From: Oscillospiraceae bacterium
GTDB taxonomy: Bacteria; Bacillota; Clostridia; Oscillospirales; Ruminococcaceae
DNA length: 43,690 nucleotides
Assembly (NCBI GenBank): GCA_017438745.1
Contig: JAFRUS010000065.1
Coordinates: 1-43,690, forward strand
Direction of reading: 5' to 3'
This document shows positions 8,954-15,793 of this stretch, one piece after another (position 1 is the first letter of the stretch; each line of letters opens with the position of its first letter). Below the pieces are notes generated by a model. That model worked only from the letters and a program-made list of their open reading frames with translations, was not told the origin of the DNA and ran no database searches. The position numbers were made by a program, and so were the translations under genes.

Positions 8954-10695
8954 GCTTTCTGCCCTGCAATATGCCAGTTCTCAGCCTGCTCACGCTGACT
9001 GATGAACCGTGAATATATACCTTCCTGCTTTACAAGCTCAGAATGAGTGCCCTTCTGTACAATATGTCCGTCGTCAAGAACAAGTATCTGATCTGCTTTG
9101 CGAACGGTCTTCAGTCTGTGGGCAATCATTATAATCGTCTTGTCTTTCATAAGAGCTTCTACAGCTGCCTGCAGTCTGTCCTCATTTTCAGGATCAACGT
9201 TTGCAGTTGCTTCATCAAGAATGATAACAGGTGAATCTTTAAGTATCGCTCTTGCAACGGAAAGACGCTGGCGTTCACCACCTGAAAGCGATCCGCCGCC
9301 TTCTTCCAGAACCGTATCATATCCGTTTGGCAGCTGCATTATGAAATCGTGACAGCATGCTTTTTTTGCAGCTTCAACTACCTGTTCATGCGATGCACCG
9401 GGGCAACCGAATTTGATGTTGTTTTCCACCGTATCACTGAACAGATATACATTCTGGAATACCATACTGATGTTTTTCATAAGGCTGTCAAGAGTAAGAT
9501 CACGCACGTCATAGCCTCCGATAGTAACCGTGCCTCTGTTTACATCCCAGAATCGTGCAATAAGACTGCACATTGTAGTTTTACCTGAACCTGATGGTCC
9601 TACAATTGCGGTCGTTGTGTTCTCTTTTACGCTGAATGATACATTATCGAGTATCTTTCTTTCGCCATAGGAGAAATCAACGTTTTCAAAGACGATATCA
9701 TGGCTTTTGAGTGTAACATCTTTTCCACCCTCGTCCATGACCGGAGTATTGTCTGTTTCATTTGCCTTGTCAATCGAACTTTCAGCGATACGCAGAGTAG
9801 CGATGCTTATACCCGCACTCTTCATCTGCTCAAATACCATGAACGCTGACACAAACATCATAACAGCGTTTGCAAGCTCCATTTTCCCGTCTGTGTAAAG
9901 CACTGCAGTAACGATCATAATGATGACTGCAAAAAGATTAAGCACAATCTGCTGAAAGATCTGATATGGTGTCATTTGCTTTTCTATTGCAAGATTTTTA
10001 TTGCAGCTTTCCTCTATCGCCTTATCAACTGCAGAACCTGACTCTTTTCCGAGATGAAAGCTCTTGATAACACTGATGCCCTGTACGGCTTCAAGCACTT
10101 TTTCAACCAGCTTTTCCTGCGCACGCTGTCTTTCCGGTGCACCTTTGCGGGAATGCTTTTCCTGTAACGATGTTGTCCAGATAAAAGCTGCCATACCGAT
10201 AAACACAATAAGTCCGATTCTCCAGTCAAACAGCAGCACAGATAACGCAAATACCACCGAATTAATGAATCCGCCAAGTACCGTTACCAGTACTACAGGA
10301 GCTGTATTCTCAACGTCTGTAAGTGTAGTTGTTGTGATTGCTGTCATCTGACCGATGTTGTTTTTACTGAAGTAACCCATAGGCACCGTTCTCAGCTTGT
10401 TACCAATCGAGATACGCTTATTAGCAACCATAAAATAACCTGCGTGTACTCGCTGAAGCTGCGAATAAGTATTCAGTATAATTCGTCCGATAACGCTTAC
10501 TGCCATTATGCCGAGCGCATAGAGAGCATTGATCTTTGAACTATCGCTTTCTGTAAGCGCTTTTAACACTACAAATACCGCTGCAAACTGCATTGCGTAG
10601 AAGACAGAGTGTAGAAGCGCCAGTACGATCGATGTTTTGATATTCTTCTGCTCTTTTCCGGCAAAATTCCAAATTTTCTTAAATGCACTGATCAT
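8950..10695 (-). CDS. ABC half-transporter, membrane and ATPase domains fused (pair 1, second gene)
   Basis: 581 residues: an exporter-fold membrane domain (about 15-310, six helices) and an ATPase domain (about 340-570). Walker A is GPSGSGKTT, the signature LSGGERQRLSVARAIL, Walker B VIILDEATANVD, and the switch His is in AHRL. All catalytic residues are present. It starts 3 nt after its partner, after GGAGGTG, so the two probably form a heterodimer. Proteins of this fold normally export, but the IrtAB/YbtPQ group imports metal siderophores. Linkage to a nickel/peptide importer makes the import role worth considering. Confidence 0.9.
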   Translation of the reverse strand: MISAFKKIWNFAGKEQKNIKTSIVLALLHSVFYAMQFAAVFVVLKALTESDSSKINALYALGIMAVSVIGRIILNTYSQLQRVHAGYFMVANKRISIGNKLRTVPMGYFSKNNIGQMTAITTTTLTDVENTAPVVLVTVLGGFINSVVFALSVLLFDWRIGLIVFIGMAAFIWTTSLQEKHSRKGAPERQRAQEKLVEKVLEAVQGISVIKSFHLGKESGSAVDKAIEESCNKNLAIEKQMTPYQIFQQIVLNLFAVIIMIVTAVLYTDGKMELANAVMMFVSAFMVFEQMKSAGISIATLRIAESSIDKANETDNTPVMDEGGKDVTLKSHDIVFENVDFSYGERKILDNVSFSVKENTTTAIVGPSGSGKTTMCSLIARFWDVNRGTVTIGGYDVRDLTLDSLMKNISMVFQNVYLFSDTVENNIKFGCPGASHEQVVEAAKKACCHDFIMQLPNGYDTVLEEGGGSLSGGERQRLSVARAILKDSPVIILDEATANVDPENEDRLQAAVEALMKDKTIIMIAHRLKTVRKADQILVLDDGHIVQKGTHSELVKQEGIYSRFISQREQAENWHIAGQKA

Positions 10696-10698
10696 GCC

Positions 10699-12441
10699 TT
10701 ACGCACCTCCCTTAGTACCTGTGTGTGCCTGCCACATGCTGCGGTAAAGATCTGAACTTTCAAGCAGCTCAGCATGAGTACCGTGAGCTGCAACAGAACC
10801 ATCATTCATGACGATAATATTATCCGCATCAGTGATTGTGGAAAGCCTGTGTGCAATAACGATAACAGTTTTTCCCTGAACAAGTTTTGAAATAGCATTC
10901 TGGATGATTGCTTCGTTTTCAGGGTCGATATACGCCGTTGCCTCATCAAGTATGACTATCGGAGCATCTTTGAGCATAGCTCTTGCTATTGCTATACGCT
11001 GTCTTTCGCCGCCGGAAAGATGACCGCCTGCACTGCCGACTACTGTTTGATAACCTTTATCAAGTCCTCTGATAAAGTCATCACAGCCGGCTGCTTTTGC
11101 AGCATTCATGACTTCTTCATCTGTTGCACCTGGTTTACCTTTACGGATATTCTCCATGACCGTTTCATCAAAGAGAAAGTTATTCTGTTCCACATAGGCG
11201 ATCATGCCCGCCTGTGTCTCAAGTGGAATTTCATGAACATTCATGCCACCAATAGCGATCATGCCGTCAGTAACATCCCAGAAACCGGCAATAAGCTTTG
11301 CAACTGTAGATTTACCGCTTCCTGAAGCACCAACCAGCGCAGTAACTTTACCATCCGGAATTGTCAGGCTGATATTCTTTAGTGCTTCCTTCGTACCATC
11401 GTAACTGAATAGTACGTTTTTGAATTCAATATTACTGTCTGATAAGAACTGCAGCTTTTCCTCGCGTTCGATCTCAGGACTGGACAAAACATCGTTTATC
11501 TGCCCCATAACTGTTCCGACTCTGGCGATATTATCAGTATAGTTCATGGCAGCGATCATTGGTTCAAGCAATCCAAGCGAAAGTATGATCACCGTTACAA
11601 ATGTACTTGCTGCCAGACTGCCGGAAGCATAGAATAAAACACCAAACGGAAGAACGGTCAGAAGAACAGAAGGCGTGATTGCGTTGTATGCTGACATCGC
11701 CCACTGCGCACTCTTCATCCAGTTGTAGAAGAAAGAAGCATTATCTGTAACAGCTGATTCATATTTTGCGTAGGAGTTTTTGCTCTGGCTGAAAGCCTTG
11801 ATGACCTCGATACCGCCGATATATTCAACGATAGCATTAGTCATTCTGCCGCCAATCTCAACTGATTTGCCGTAGTTTTCACCGTAGCTTTTCATAGTAG
11901 TACTCATAGCCGCCATACCAACCGGAATTGTAATGAGAGAAATAAGTGCCAAACGCCAGTCAAGTGTGAAAAGGTATATCAGCATAAGCAGCGGAGCAAG
12001 AACATTAGCAGTCATTTCCGGAAGAAGATGTGCAAGCGGTACTTCTATTCCCTCAACACGGTCAACAATGACGTCCTTGTAATAGCCAGAAGGAGATTCC
12101 AGTATCGTACCCATAGGCATTCGCGTAAGCTTTGCAACAAGCTTCTGACGTATCTCCTTCATCGTAAGATATGTTGCTGTGTGTGATACGCTTGTAGAAA
12201 TTCCGTTGAATATGCCTTTTAAAACGTAACCACCTGCCGCGACTGCACACCACAACAGATAAAATGATATTTCCTTATCCTGATGCTCAATCATTGCGAC
12301 AACCATTTTCGCAACAGCAATATAAGGAATCAGGCCTGAAAACACCGATATGACTGCAAGTACGACAGAGCACACATATTTGCTTTTGTATGTATCGGCA
12401 TATTGCATTATCATACCGAACGGTGATTGTTTCTTTTCCAA
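10699..12441 (-). CDS. ABC half-transporter, membrane and ATPase domains fused (pair 1, first gene)
   Basis: 580 residues, the same architecture as its partner. Walker A is GASGSGKST, the signature LSGGERQRIAIARAML and Walker B IVILDEATAYID. The start is a TTG at 12441, supported by GGAGGTG seven bases upstream. This is the first gene of the seven-gene operon. A promoter and a palindromic box lie directly in front of it, and a TetR gene is upstream on the same strand. Expected partner is the following gene. Substrate unknown; metal-chelate transport is inferred from context only. Confidence 0.9.
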   Translation of the reverse strand: MEKKQSPFGMIMQYADTYKSKYVCSVVLAVISVFSGLIPYIAVAKMVVAMIEHQDKEISFYLLWCAVAAGGYVLKGIFNGISTSVSHTATYLTMKEIRQKLVAKLTRMPMGTILESPSGYYKDVIVDRVEGIEVPLAHLLPEMTANVLAPLLMLIYLFTLDWRLALISLITIPVGMAAMSTTMKSYGENYGKSVEIGGRMTNAIVEYIGGIEVIKAFSQSKNSYAKYESAVTDNASFFYNWMKSAQWAMSAYNAITPSVLLTVLPFGVLFYASGSLAASTFVTVIILSLGLLEPMIAAMNYTDNIARVGTVMGQINDVLSSPEIEREEKLQFLSDSNIEFKNVLFSYDGTKEALKNISLTIPDGKVTALVGASGSGKSTVAKLIAGFWDVTDGMIAIGGMNVHEIPLETQAGMIAYVEQNNFLFDETVMENIRKGKPGATDEEVMNAAKAAGCDDFIRGLDKGYQTVVGSAGGHLSGGERQRIAIARAMLKDAPIVILDEATAYIDPENEAIIQNAISKLVQGKTVIVIAHRLSTITDADNIIVMNDGSVAAHGTHAELLESSDLYRSMWQAHTGTKGGA

Positions 12442-12459
12442 TTCTGAACACCTCCGATA

Positions 12460-12475
12460 GTTTGCTTAGGCTAAC
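12460..12475 (-). promoter_or_regulatory. GTTAGC-N4-GCTAAC box of the ABC pair 1/Nik-type operon
   Basis: GTTTGC-TTAG-GCTAAC, one mismatch from a perfect palindrome. It touches the predicted -10 element and covers the expected transcription start, a typical repressor position. It is one of nine similar sites in the window. Confidence 0.6.
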
Positions 12476-12505
12476 TCTATAGCATTTTTATAGGCAATGC
12501 GTAAA
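12476..12505 (-). promoter_or_regulatory. Promoter of the ABC pair 1/Nik-type operon
   Basis: On the minus strand: -35 TTTACG (12500-12505), 18-nt spacer, extended -10 TGCTATAGA (TATAGA at 12476-12481). It lies in the 80-nt gap after the tetR gene and 35 nt before the TTG start. Confidence 0.6.
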
Positions 12506-12515
12506 AGCATTGCCT
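12492..12515. repeat. 24-bp inverted repeat over the -35 region
   Basis: Perfect 9-bp arms AGGCAATGC and GCATTGCCT around 6 nt. It begins 7 nt after the tetR stop and overlaps the -35 element. No T-run follows on the minus strand, so it is not an obvious terminator. It could be a TetR operator. Confidence 0.5.
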
Positions 12516-12521
12516 GATAGT

Positions 12522-13154
12522 TTATGGATTAAATAATTTATCCCATCCGTGTGAGAAAAAGTCCTGAAGCTGGGCAACATGAACTTCTGCCTGCTCCTTT
12601 GTCATATCATGACGTATGATTTCGAAAAATCCGTACACATAGGAACTGCACAGCAAGTGTATCAGCCGTGTCCCGGCACGCCCCGAAGAGATCACATCGT
12701 TGCCTGTATCTTCGATATATTTCAGAGTGTACTTCTCATCGAGTTCAGCGAAATGTTCAATGAAGTCGGCATATCTTGTTCCATCTGCGCAGCAGATCAG
12801 CAATTTGAATTCATTGTATCTGTCATACATCAGATCAATGATACTCTGCATATACCCCTTGTGTTCGAGGTCAAATTCCTTGTCGTGAAAAAGCTCTTTC
12901 TGCTCTTCAACAGGTCGCTGACTATACGCCTGCATATGTTTCTCAAAGAAATCTTTCAGTTCATTTGCAGAGTCCTCTACCAAAGCACAGAAAAGCCCCT
13001 CTTTATCCTCGTAGCGCGTATAAATAGCACGAGGAGTTGTACCTGCGTTTTCCGCAATAGTTCTCATGGATGCCCCATTATAGCTGTTTGCAAGAAATTC
13101 CTGCATAGCACATTCCAAAAGCTTTTCGGTAACGCCCGGAGTTCTGTTCGCCAT
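12522..13154 (-). CDS. TetR-family transcriptional regulator (1)
   Basis: About 210 residues. The start at 13154 (MANRTPGV) is chosen over one nine codons upstream because AGGAGG ends 5 nt before it. The N-terminal DNA-binding domain shows the TetR pattern ASMRTIAENAGTTPRAIYTRYEDKEGLF (residues about 28-55), written here in pieces: SMRTIAENAGTT, then AIYTRYEDKEGLF. The C-terminal half is a helical ligand domain of unknown specificity. It lies just upstream of ABC pair 1 on the same strand, so it probably represses that operon and itself. Its own promoter carries the palindrome TGTTGCGCAACA, which differs from the GTTAGC boxes. Confidence 0.88.
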   Translation of the reverse strand: MANRTPGVTEKLLECAMQEFLANSYNGASMRTIAENAGTTPRAIYTRYEDKEGLFCALVEDSANELKDFFEKHMQAYSQRPVEEQKELFHDKEFDLEHKGYMQSIIDLMYDRYNEFKLLICCADGTRYADFIEHFAELDEKYTLKYIEDTGNDVISSGRAGTRLIHLLCSSYVYGFFEIIRHDMTKEQAEVHVAQLQDFFSHGWDKLFNP

Positions 13155-13197
13155 AAGCACCTCCTGATTTTTCATTTGCAACAGCGATGTGAAACAC

Positions 13198-13209
13198 TGT
13201 TGCGCAACA
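13198..13209 (-). promoter_or_regulatory. Candidate autoregulatory operator of tetR (1)
   Basis: The perfect 12-bp palindrome TGTTGCGCAACA lies about 10 nt downstream of the -10 element, near the expected start of transcription. It is flanked by a direct repeat ACACTGT on each side. Confidence 0.5.
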
Positions 13210-13218
13210 CTGTTTTAT

Positions 13219-13247
13219 ATTATAGCAACCTGATTTGTATTTGTCAA
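13219..13247 (-). promoter_or_regulatory. Consensus promoter of tetR (1)
   Basis: TTGACA (13242-13247), a 17-nt spacer and TATAAT (13219-13224) with an upstream TG, all on the minus strand. This matches the sigma-A consensus exactly. Confidence 0.85.
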
Positions 13248-13322
13248 TAGCAGTAAAACGTAATTCGGAAAAGTATCTAATTTTCGATGAAAGCAAAAGA
13301 ATCATGATATGCATGTTGCAGA

Positions 13323-13357
13323 AAAAAACAAGCCCTCCGAATATCTCCGGAGAGCCT
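13323..13357 (-). terminator. Intrinsic terminator downstream of the MATE gene
   Basis: On the minus strand a 10-bp stem with two G-U pairs (AGGCTCTCCG / CGGAGGGCTT) is followed by a run of T. It lies about 180 nt past the MATE stop. Confidence 0.7.
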
Positions 13358-13507
13358 GCTGTATCTATTTAGCTTGCTGTACCTGTCTTACAATGTTTTC
13401 TTGAAAACTTCTTTATGCCTACTGTCGTAAAGCGCAGGGCTTGAAGTATTTCCGAATTCAGATGCGCTCTGTAAAAATTGTGCTGCAGGCACCACCTGTT
13501 TTCAGCG

Positions 13508-13528
13508 GTACGCCTGCGGCGTGCTATA
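13508..13528. repeat. Short REP-like palindrome, copy A
   Basis: GTACGCC-TGC-GGCGTGC hairpin just past the MATE stop. Its reverse complement matches 15175-15195 at 19 of 21 positions. Between it and the terminator at 13323 I see only untranslated 3' sequence. Confidence 0.5.
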
Positions 13529-13533
13529 GAACT

Positions 13534-14874
13534 TTACTTTGCTTCCTTTTGCAGACTTTTTACAAAACCGAAATAAACTATAAAGCACATAGTTATCTGT
13601 ACAATTGTGGAACACGGAGTTGCAAGACCTATTTTGAAAAGTGAGCCGTTTCCGATGTGTGACATGAGGAAAGCAACCGGTATTCTGATAATAAAAGCTC
13701 CGAATATTCCCTGGAACATGACGAACTTTGTTTTCTCGATACCGTTATAAAATCCGATGAAGCAGAAAAGGAAACATGTGAACAGACAGTCTATTGCATA
13801 TGCCTTAAGGTAATCCCAGGCTGCTTTGATTGTATCCGGTTTGTTCGAGAATATGCCGGCAAGCAGATCACCGTGGAAGAATGCGACGAAGAACATGATT
13901 ACACCGAAAACCGTTGATACTCCTATGCCGCTTTTCAGCGCCTTTACTGCACGGTCGGTATGACCTGCGCCGTGATTCTGTGCCACAAAGGCAGCCATCG
14001 ACTGCATGAAAGCAAGAGGCACGAGCATGATAAATGCACAGACCTTCTGCGCAACCCCTACACCGGCAGATGCGGTCACTCCAAGTCTGTTTACGATACC
14101 GGTCAGTACAAGGAACGACACACCGACAAGGAAATCCTGAAGTGCTATCGGTATTCCGATACGAAATATAATAAAAGCACAACTCTTTTTCAGACTAAGG
14201 TCTGACCGGTGAAATTCAAACGGCAGTTTCGTTCTTTTAATGATAAAGAATGAAATGATCACGCTTATAAGCTGAGCAAGAACAGTTGCCAGAGCAGCAC
14301 CTGAAGCTCCCATATGAAAACCTGCTACAAAAAGAAGATCCCCGGCTATATTGAACGCACACGCAATACCGACTGCAATAAGAGGGGTTCTTGAATCTCC
14401 GAGGCCTCTGAAAATACTTCCGAGAAGATTGTATGCGGTAATTACAAGGAATCCACCCCCGCATATTCTTATATAGTTCCTCGTAAGATCAAACGCTTCA
14501 GCCGGTGCCTGCAGCATCTTTGCAAGAAGTCCGCAGCCGAGAACGCCGATAAGCGTAAACATGACACCAGTAAGTGAAAAAATAATAAGTCCGGTCCCAA
14601 TCGTTTTTGCTGCATCTTCGGGACGTTTCTGTCCTATCCTCTGTGCGACTGCTACAGTAACGCCCATTGAAAAGCTTACTATCAGATTCGTAAGTGTCTG
14701 AAGTATCTGTGATCCGGTGGAAACTGCAGATACGTCCGCATCTGTTCCGAACTGACCGACTACAAGAAGATCAACGGCACCGTACATCGCCTGCAGAAAC
14801 ATTGCAAACAGTACAGGCAGCATAAATTTAAGAAGCTTCGGCAGAATAGCTCCTTCAGTAAAATTATTTTTCAA
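13534..14874 (-). CDS. MATE-family multidrug/sodium antiporter
   Basis: About 446 residues with around twelve membrane segments. The start is a TTG at 14874 (LKNNFTEGAILPKLL), chosen because GGAGG lies 9 nt upstream and MATE proteins of this group begin with a similar NFTEG stretch. The frame continues upstream only through a hairpin leader. Family features include PVLFAMFLQAMYGAVDLLVV in the first helix and the repeated two-bundle layout. The family exports cationic drugs or metabolites in exchange for sodium or protons; the substrate is not known. It has its own promoter, structured leader and terminator, so it is an independent unit. Confidence 0.9.
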   Translation of the reverse strand: MKNNFTEGAILPKLLKFMLPVLFAMFLQAMYGAVDLLVVGQFGTDADVSAVSTGSQILQTLTNLIVSFSMGVTVAVAQRIGQKRPEDAAKTIGTGLIIFSLTGVMFTLIGVLGCGLLAKMLQAPAEAFDLTRNYIRICGGGFLVITAYNLLGSIFRGLGDSRTPLIAVGIACAFNIAGDLLFVAGFHMGASGAALATVLAQLISVIISFFIIKRTKLPFEFHRSDLSLKKSCAFIIFRIGIPIALQDFLVGVSFLVLTGIVNRLGVTASAGVGVAQKVCAFIMLVPLAFMQSMAAFVAQNHGAGHTDRAVKALKSGIGVSTVFGVIMFFVAFFHGDLLAGIFSNKPDTIKAAWDYLKAYAIDCLFTCFLFCFIGFYNGIEKTKFVMFQGIFGAFIIRIPVAFLMSHIGNGSLFKIGLATPCSTIVQITMCFIVYFGFVKSLQKEAK

Positions 14875-14895
14875 ACTTAAAAACCTCCGTAAAAA

Positions 14896-14937
14896 GCCGG
14901 ACAAAACAGCAGGTGTTCCCCTGCAGCCCTGTCCGGC
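14896..14937 (-). promoter_or_regulatory. Leader hairpin of the MATE gene with T-run (possible attenuator)
   Basis: On the minus strand GCCGGACA pairs with TGTCCGGC, an inner GCAGG/CCTGC stem sits inside, and TTTTT follows directly. The hairpin begins within about 10 nt of the predicted transcription start and ends just before GGAGG. It looks like an intrinsic terminator placed in the 5' leader. I do not recognise a known riboswitch class. Confidence 0.55.
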
Positions 14938-14950
14938 ACACAATGAGTTA

Positions 14951-14979
14951 ATTTTATCATAATATTACTTAAAAGTCAA
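14951..14979 (-). promoter_or_regulatory. Promoter of the MATE gene
   Basis: TTGACT (14974-14979), 17-nt spacer and TAAAAT (14951-14956) on the minus strand. Confidence 0.75.
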
Positions 14980-14988
14980 GAAAAACTT

Positions 14989-15041
14989 AACGCAGATCAC
15001 CAAGTCAAAACTGGAATAAATTAGGATGATCAATCTGCGTT
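14989..15041. repeat. Inverted repeat upstream of the MATE promoter
   Basis: 9-bp arms AACGCAGAT and ATCTGCGTT separated by 35 nt. On the minus strand a T-rich stretch follows. It may be a second weak terminator between the HMA gene and the MATE promoter. Confidence 0.35.
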
Positions 15042-15097
15042 CTCTGTAATCATCGTACATTTAAAACGAAATGTCAAATCTGACTATTCAGCAAAAA

Positions 15098-15127
15098 AGC
15101 CTTTCGTTTTAATTCCGAAAGGCTTTT
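15098..15127. terminator. Intrinsic terminator after the HMA-protein gene
   Basis: AGCCTTTCG and CGAAAGGCT form a 9-bp stem with a 9-nt loop. T-runs on both strands allow two-way termination. It ends the minus-strand HMA gene about 90 nt past its stop. Confidence 0.8.
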
Positions 15128-15174
15128 ATTGCCATGTTAAAAAAGTTAAACCTGAGCCGAGGCTCCGATTTTAT

Positions 15175-15195
15175 AATAGCACGCCGAAGGCGTAC
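15175..15195. repeat. Short REP-like palindrome, copy B
   Basis: ACGCC-GAA-GGCGT hairpin within a 21-nt block nearly identical to the reverse complement of 13508-13528. It lies between the HMA stop and its terminator. Confidence 0.5.
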
Positions 15196-15213
15196 ATTTT
15201 CTTCGGATGAAGA

Positions 15214-15570
15214 TCATTGAACCGAAACGACCTTGTAACCGAGATTTTCGATCTCTTTTATGAGGGTTTCATCGGCTACTTCTTTTTCGTACTTTACAAC
15301 AGCCTCTCTCTTGATGAGATCGAGCTTTGCTGATACTCCGTCGATCCCGTTGATAGCACGCTTCACACGGTTGGCACAGCTCTGACAGTGCATACCATCG
15401 ATCCTGAACACTTTTTTATTTATAACCGGGCCTGACAGCTTTTTATCCGGTTCTTTTATGGCTTTTGCACCGCCGCAGCAAGCGCCTTCCCCTTTTAAAT
15501 GTTTGACTGTACCTTTCAATGCAAAAAACAGAACAACGGCCAGTACAGCAATAATAATTATATTTTCCAT
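15214..15570 (-). CDS. FeoB-associated-like membrane anchor fused to a heavy-metal-associated (HMA) domain
   Basis: 118 residues in two parts. Residues 1-37 are one membrane helix followed by a small Cys-rich motif (GEGACCGGA), like the short proteins encoded next to FeoB ferrous-iron transporters. Residues about 50-118 are an HMA fold with the metal-binding motif GMHCQSC, as in CopZ and the N-termini of metal P-type ATPases. It should bind a soft metal ion (Cu+, Zn2+ or perhaps Fe2+) at the inner membrane face. No feoB or P-type ATPase is in the window. A GTTAGC-type box lies 20 nt upstream of the start. The domain calls rest on motif recognition. Confidence 0.82.
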   Translation of the reverse strand: MENIIIIAVLAVVLFFALKGTVKHLKGEGACCGGAKAIKEPDKKLSGPVINKKVFRIDGMHCQSCANRVKRAINGIDGVSAKLDLIKREAVVKYEKEVADETLIKEIENLGYKVVSVQ

Positions 15571-15590
15571 ATACGTCCTCTTCTTGTTTC

Positions 15591-15606
15591 CTTAGTTGTC
15601 GCTAAC
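15591..15606 (-). promoter_or_regulatory. GTTAGC-N4-GCTAAC-type box before the HMA gene
   Basis: On the minus strand GTTAGC-GACA-ACTAAG: a perfect left arm and a partial right arm. It lies about 80 nt downstream of the best promoter, so it would act as a roadblock unless a nearer promoter exists. Confidence 0.45.
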
Positions 15607-15693
15607 TGCGGATTTAAAAATAAACAGGATTAACTGTAATTAAGTGTTCCCGTAAAGACCATTATATTTCCTGGTCCTATATATCTATTCCAG

Positions 15694-15722
15694 ATTATAA
15701 CACATGAATTAATGATTGTCAA
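15694..15722 (-). promoter_or_regulatory. Consensus promoter before the HMA gene
   Basis: TTGACA (15717-15722), 17-nt spacer and TATAAT (15694-15699) on the minus strand. The predicted leader is about 120 nt long. Confidence 0.75.
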
Positions 15723-15793
15723 GGACGTATATATATCTTCTCGGATTAGCGATGAGTAATTGCAAATGCTGATACTCATAATCATCTGTAATC

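Noticed and set aside
8950..12441. Reading ABC pair 1 as a plain multidrug exporter repressed by TetR
   Set aside because: Not excluded, but it does not explain why the Nik/Opp-type importer is in the same transcript. I kept substrate unknown and set metal-chelate import as a hypothesis only.
12579..13250. 223-codon open frame on plus, antisense to tetR (1)
   Set aside because: It is the shadow of a well-supported TetR gene; the translated sequence has no recognisable pattern and no ribosome site is seen.
14896..14937. Guanidine or other known riboswitch before the MATE gene
   Set aside because: The hairpin lacks the conserved loop sequences that I know for the guanidine classes, and the leader is too short for larger aptamers.
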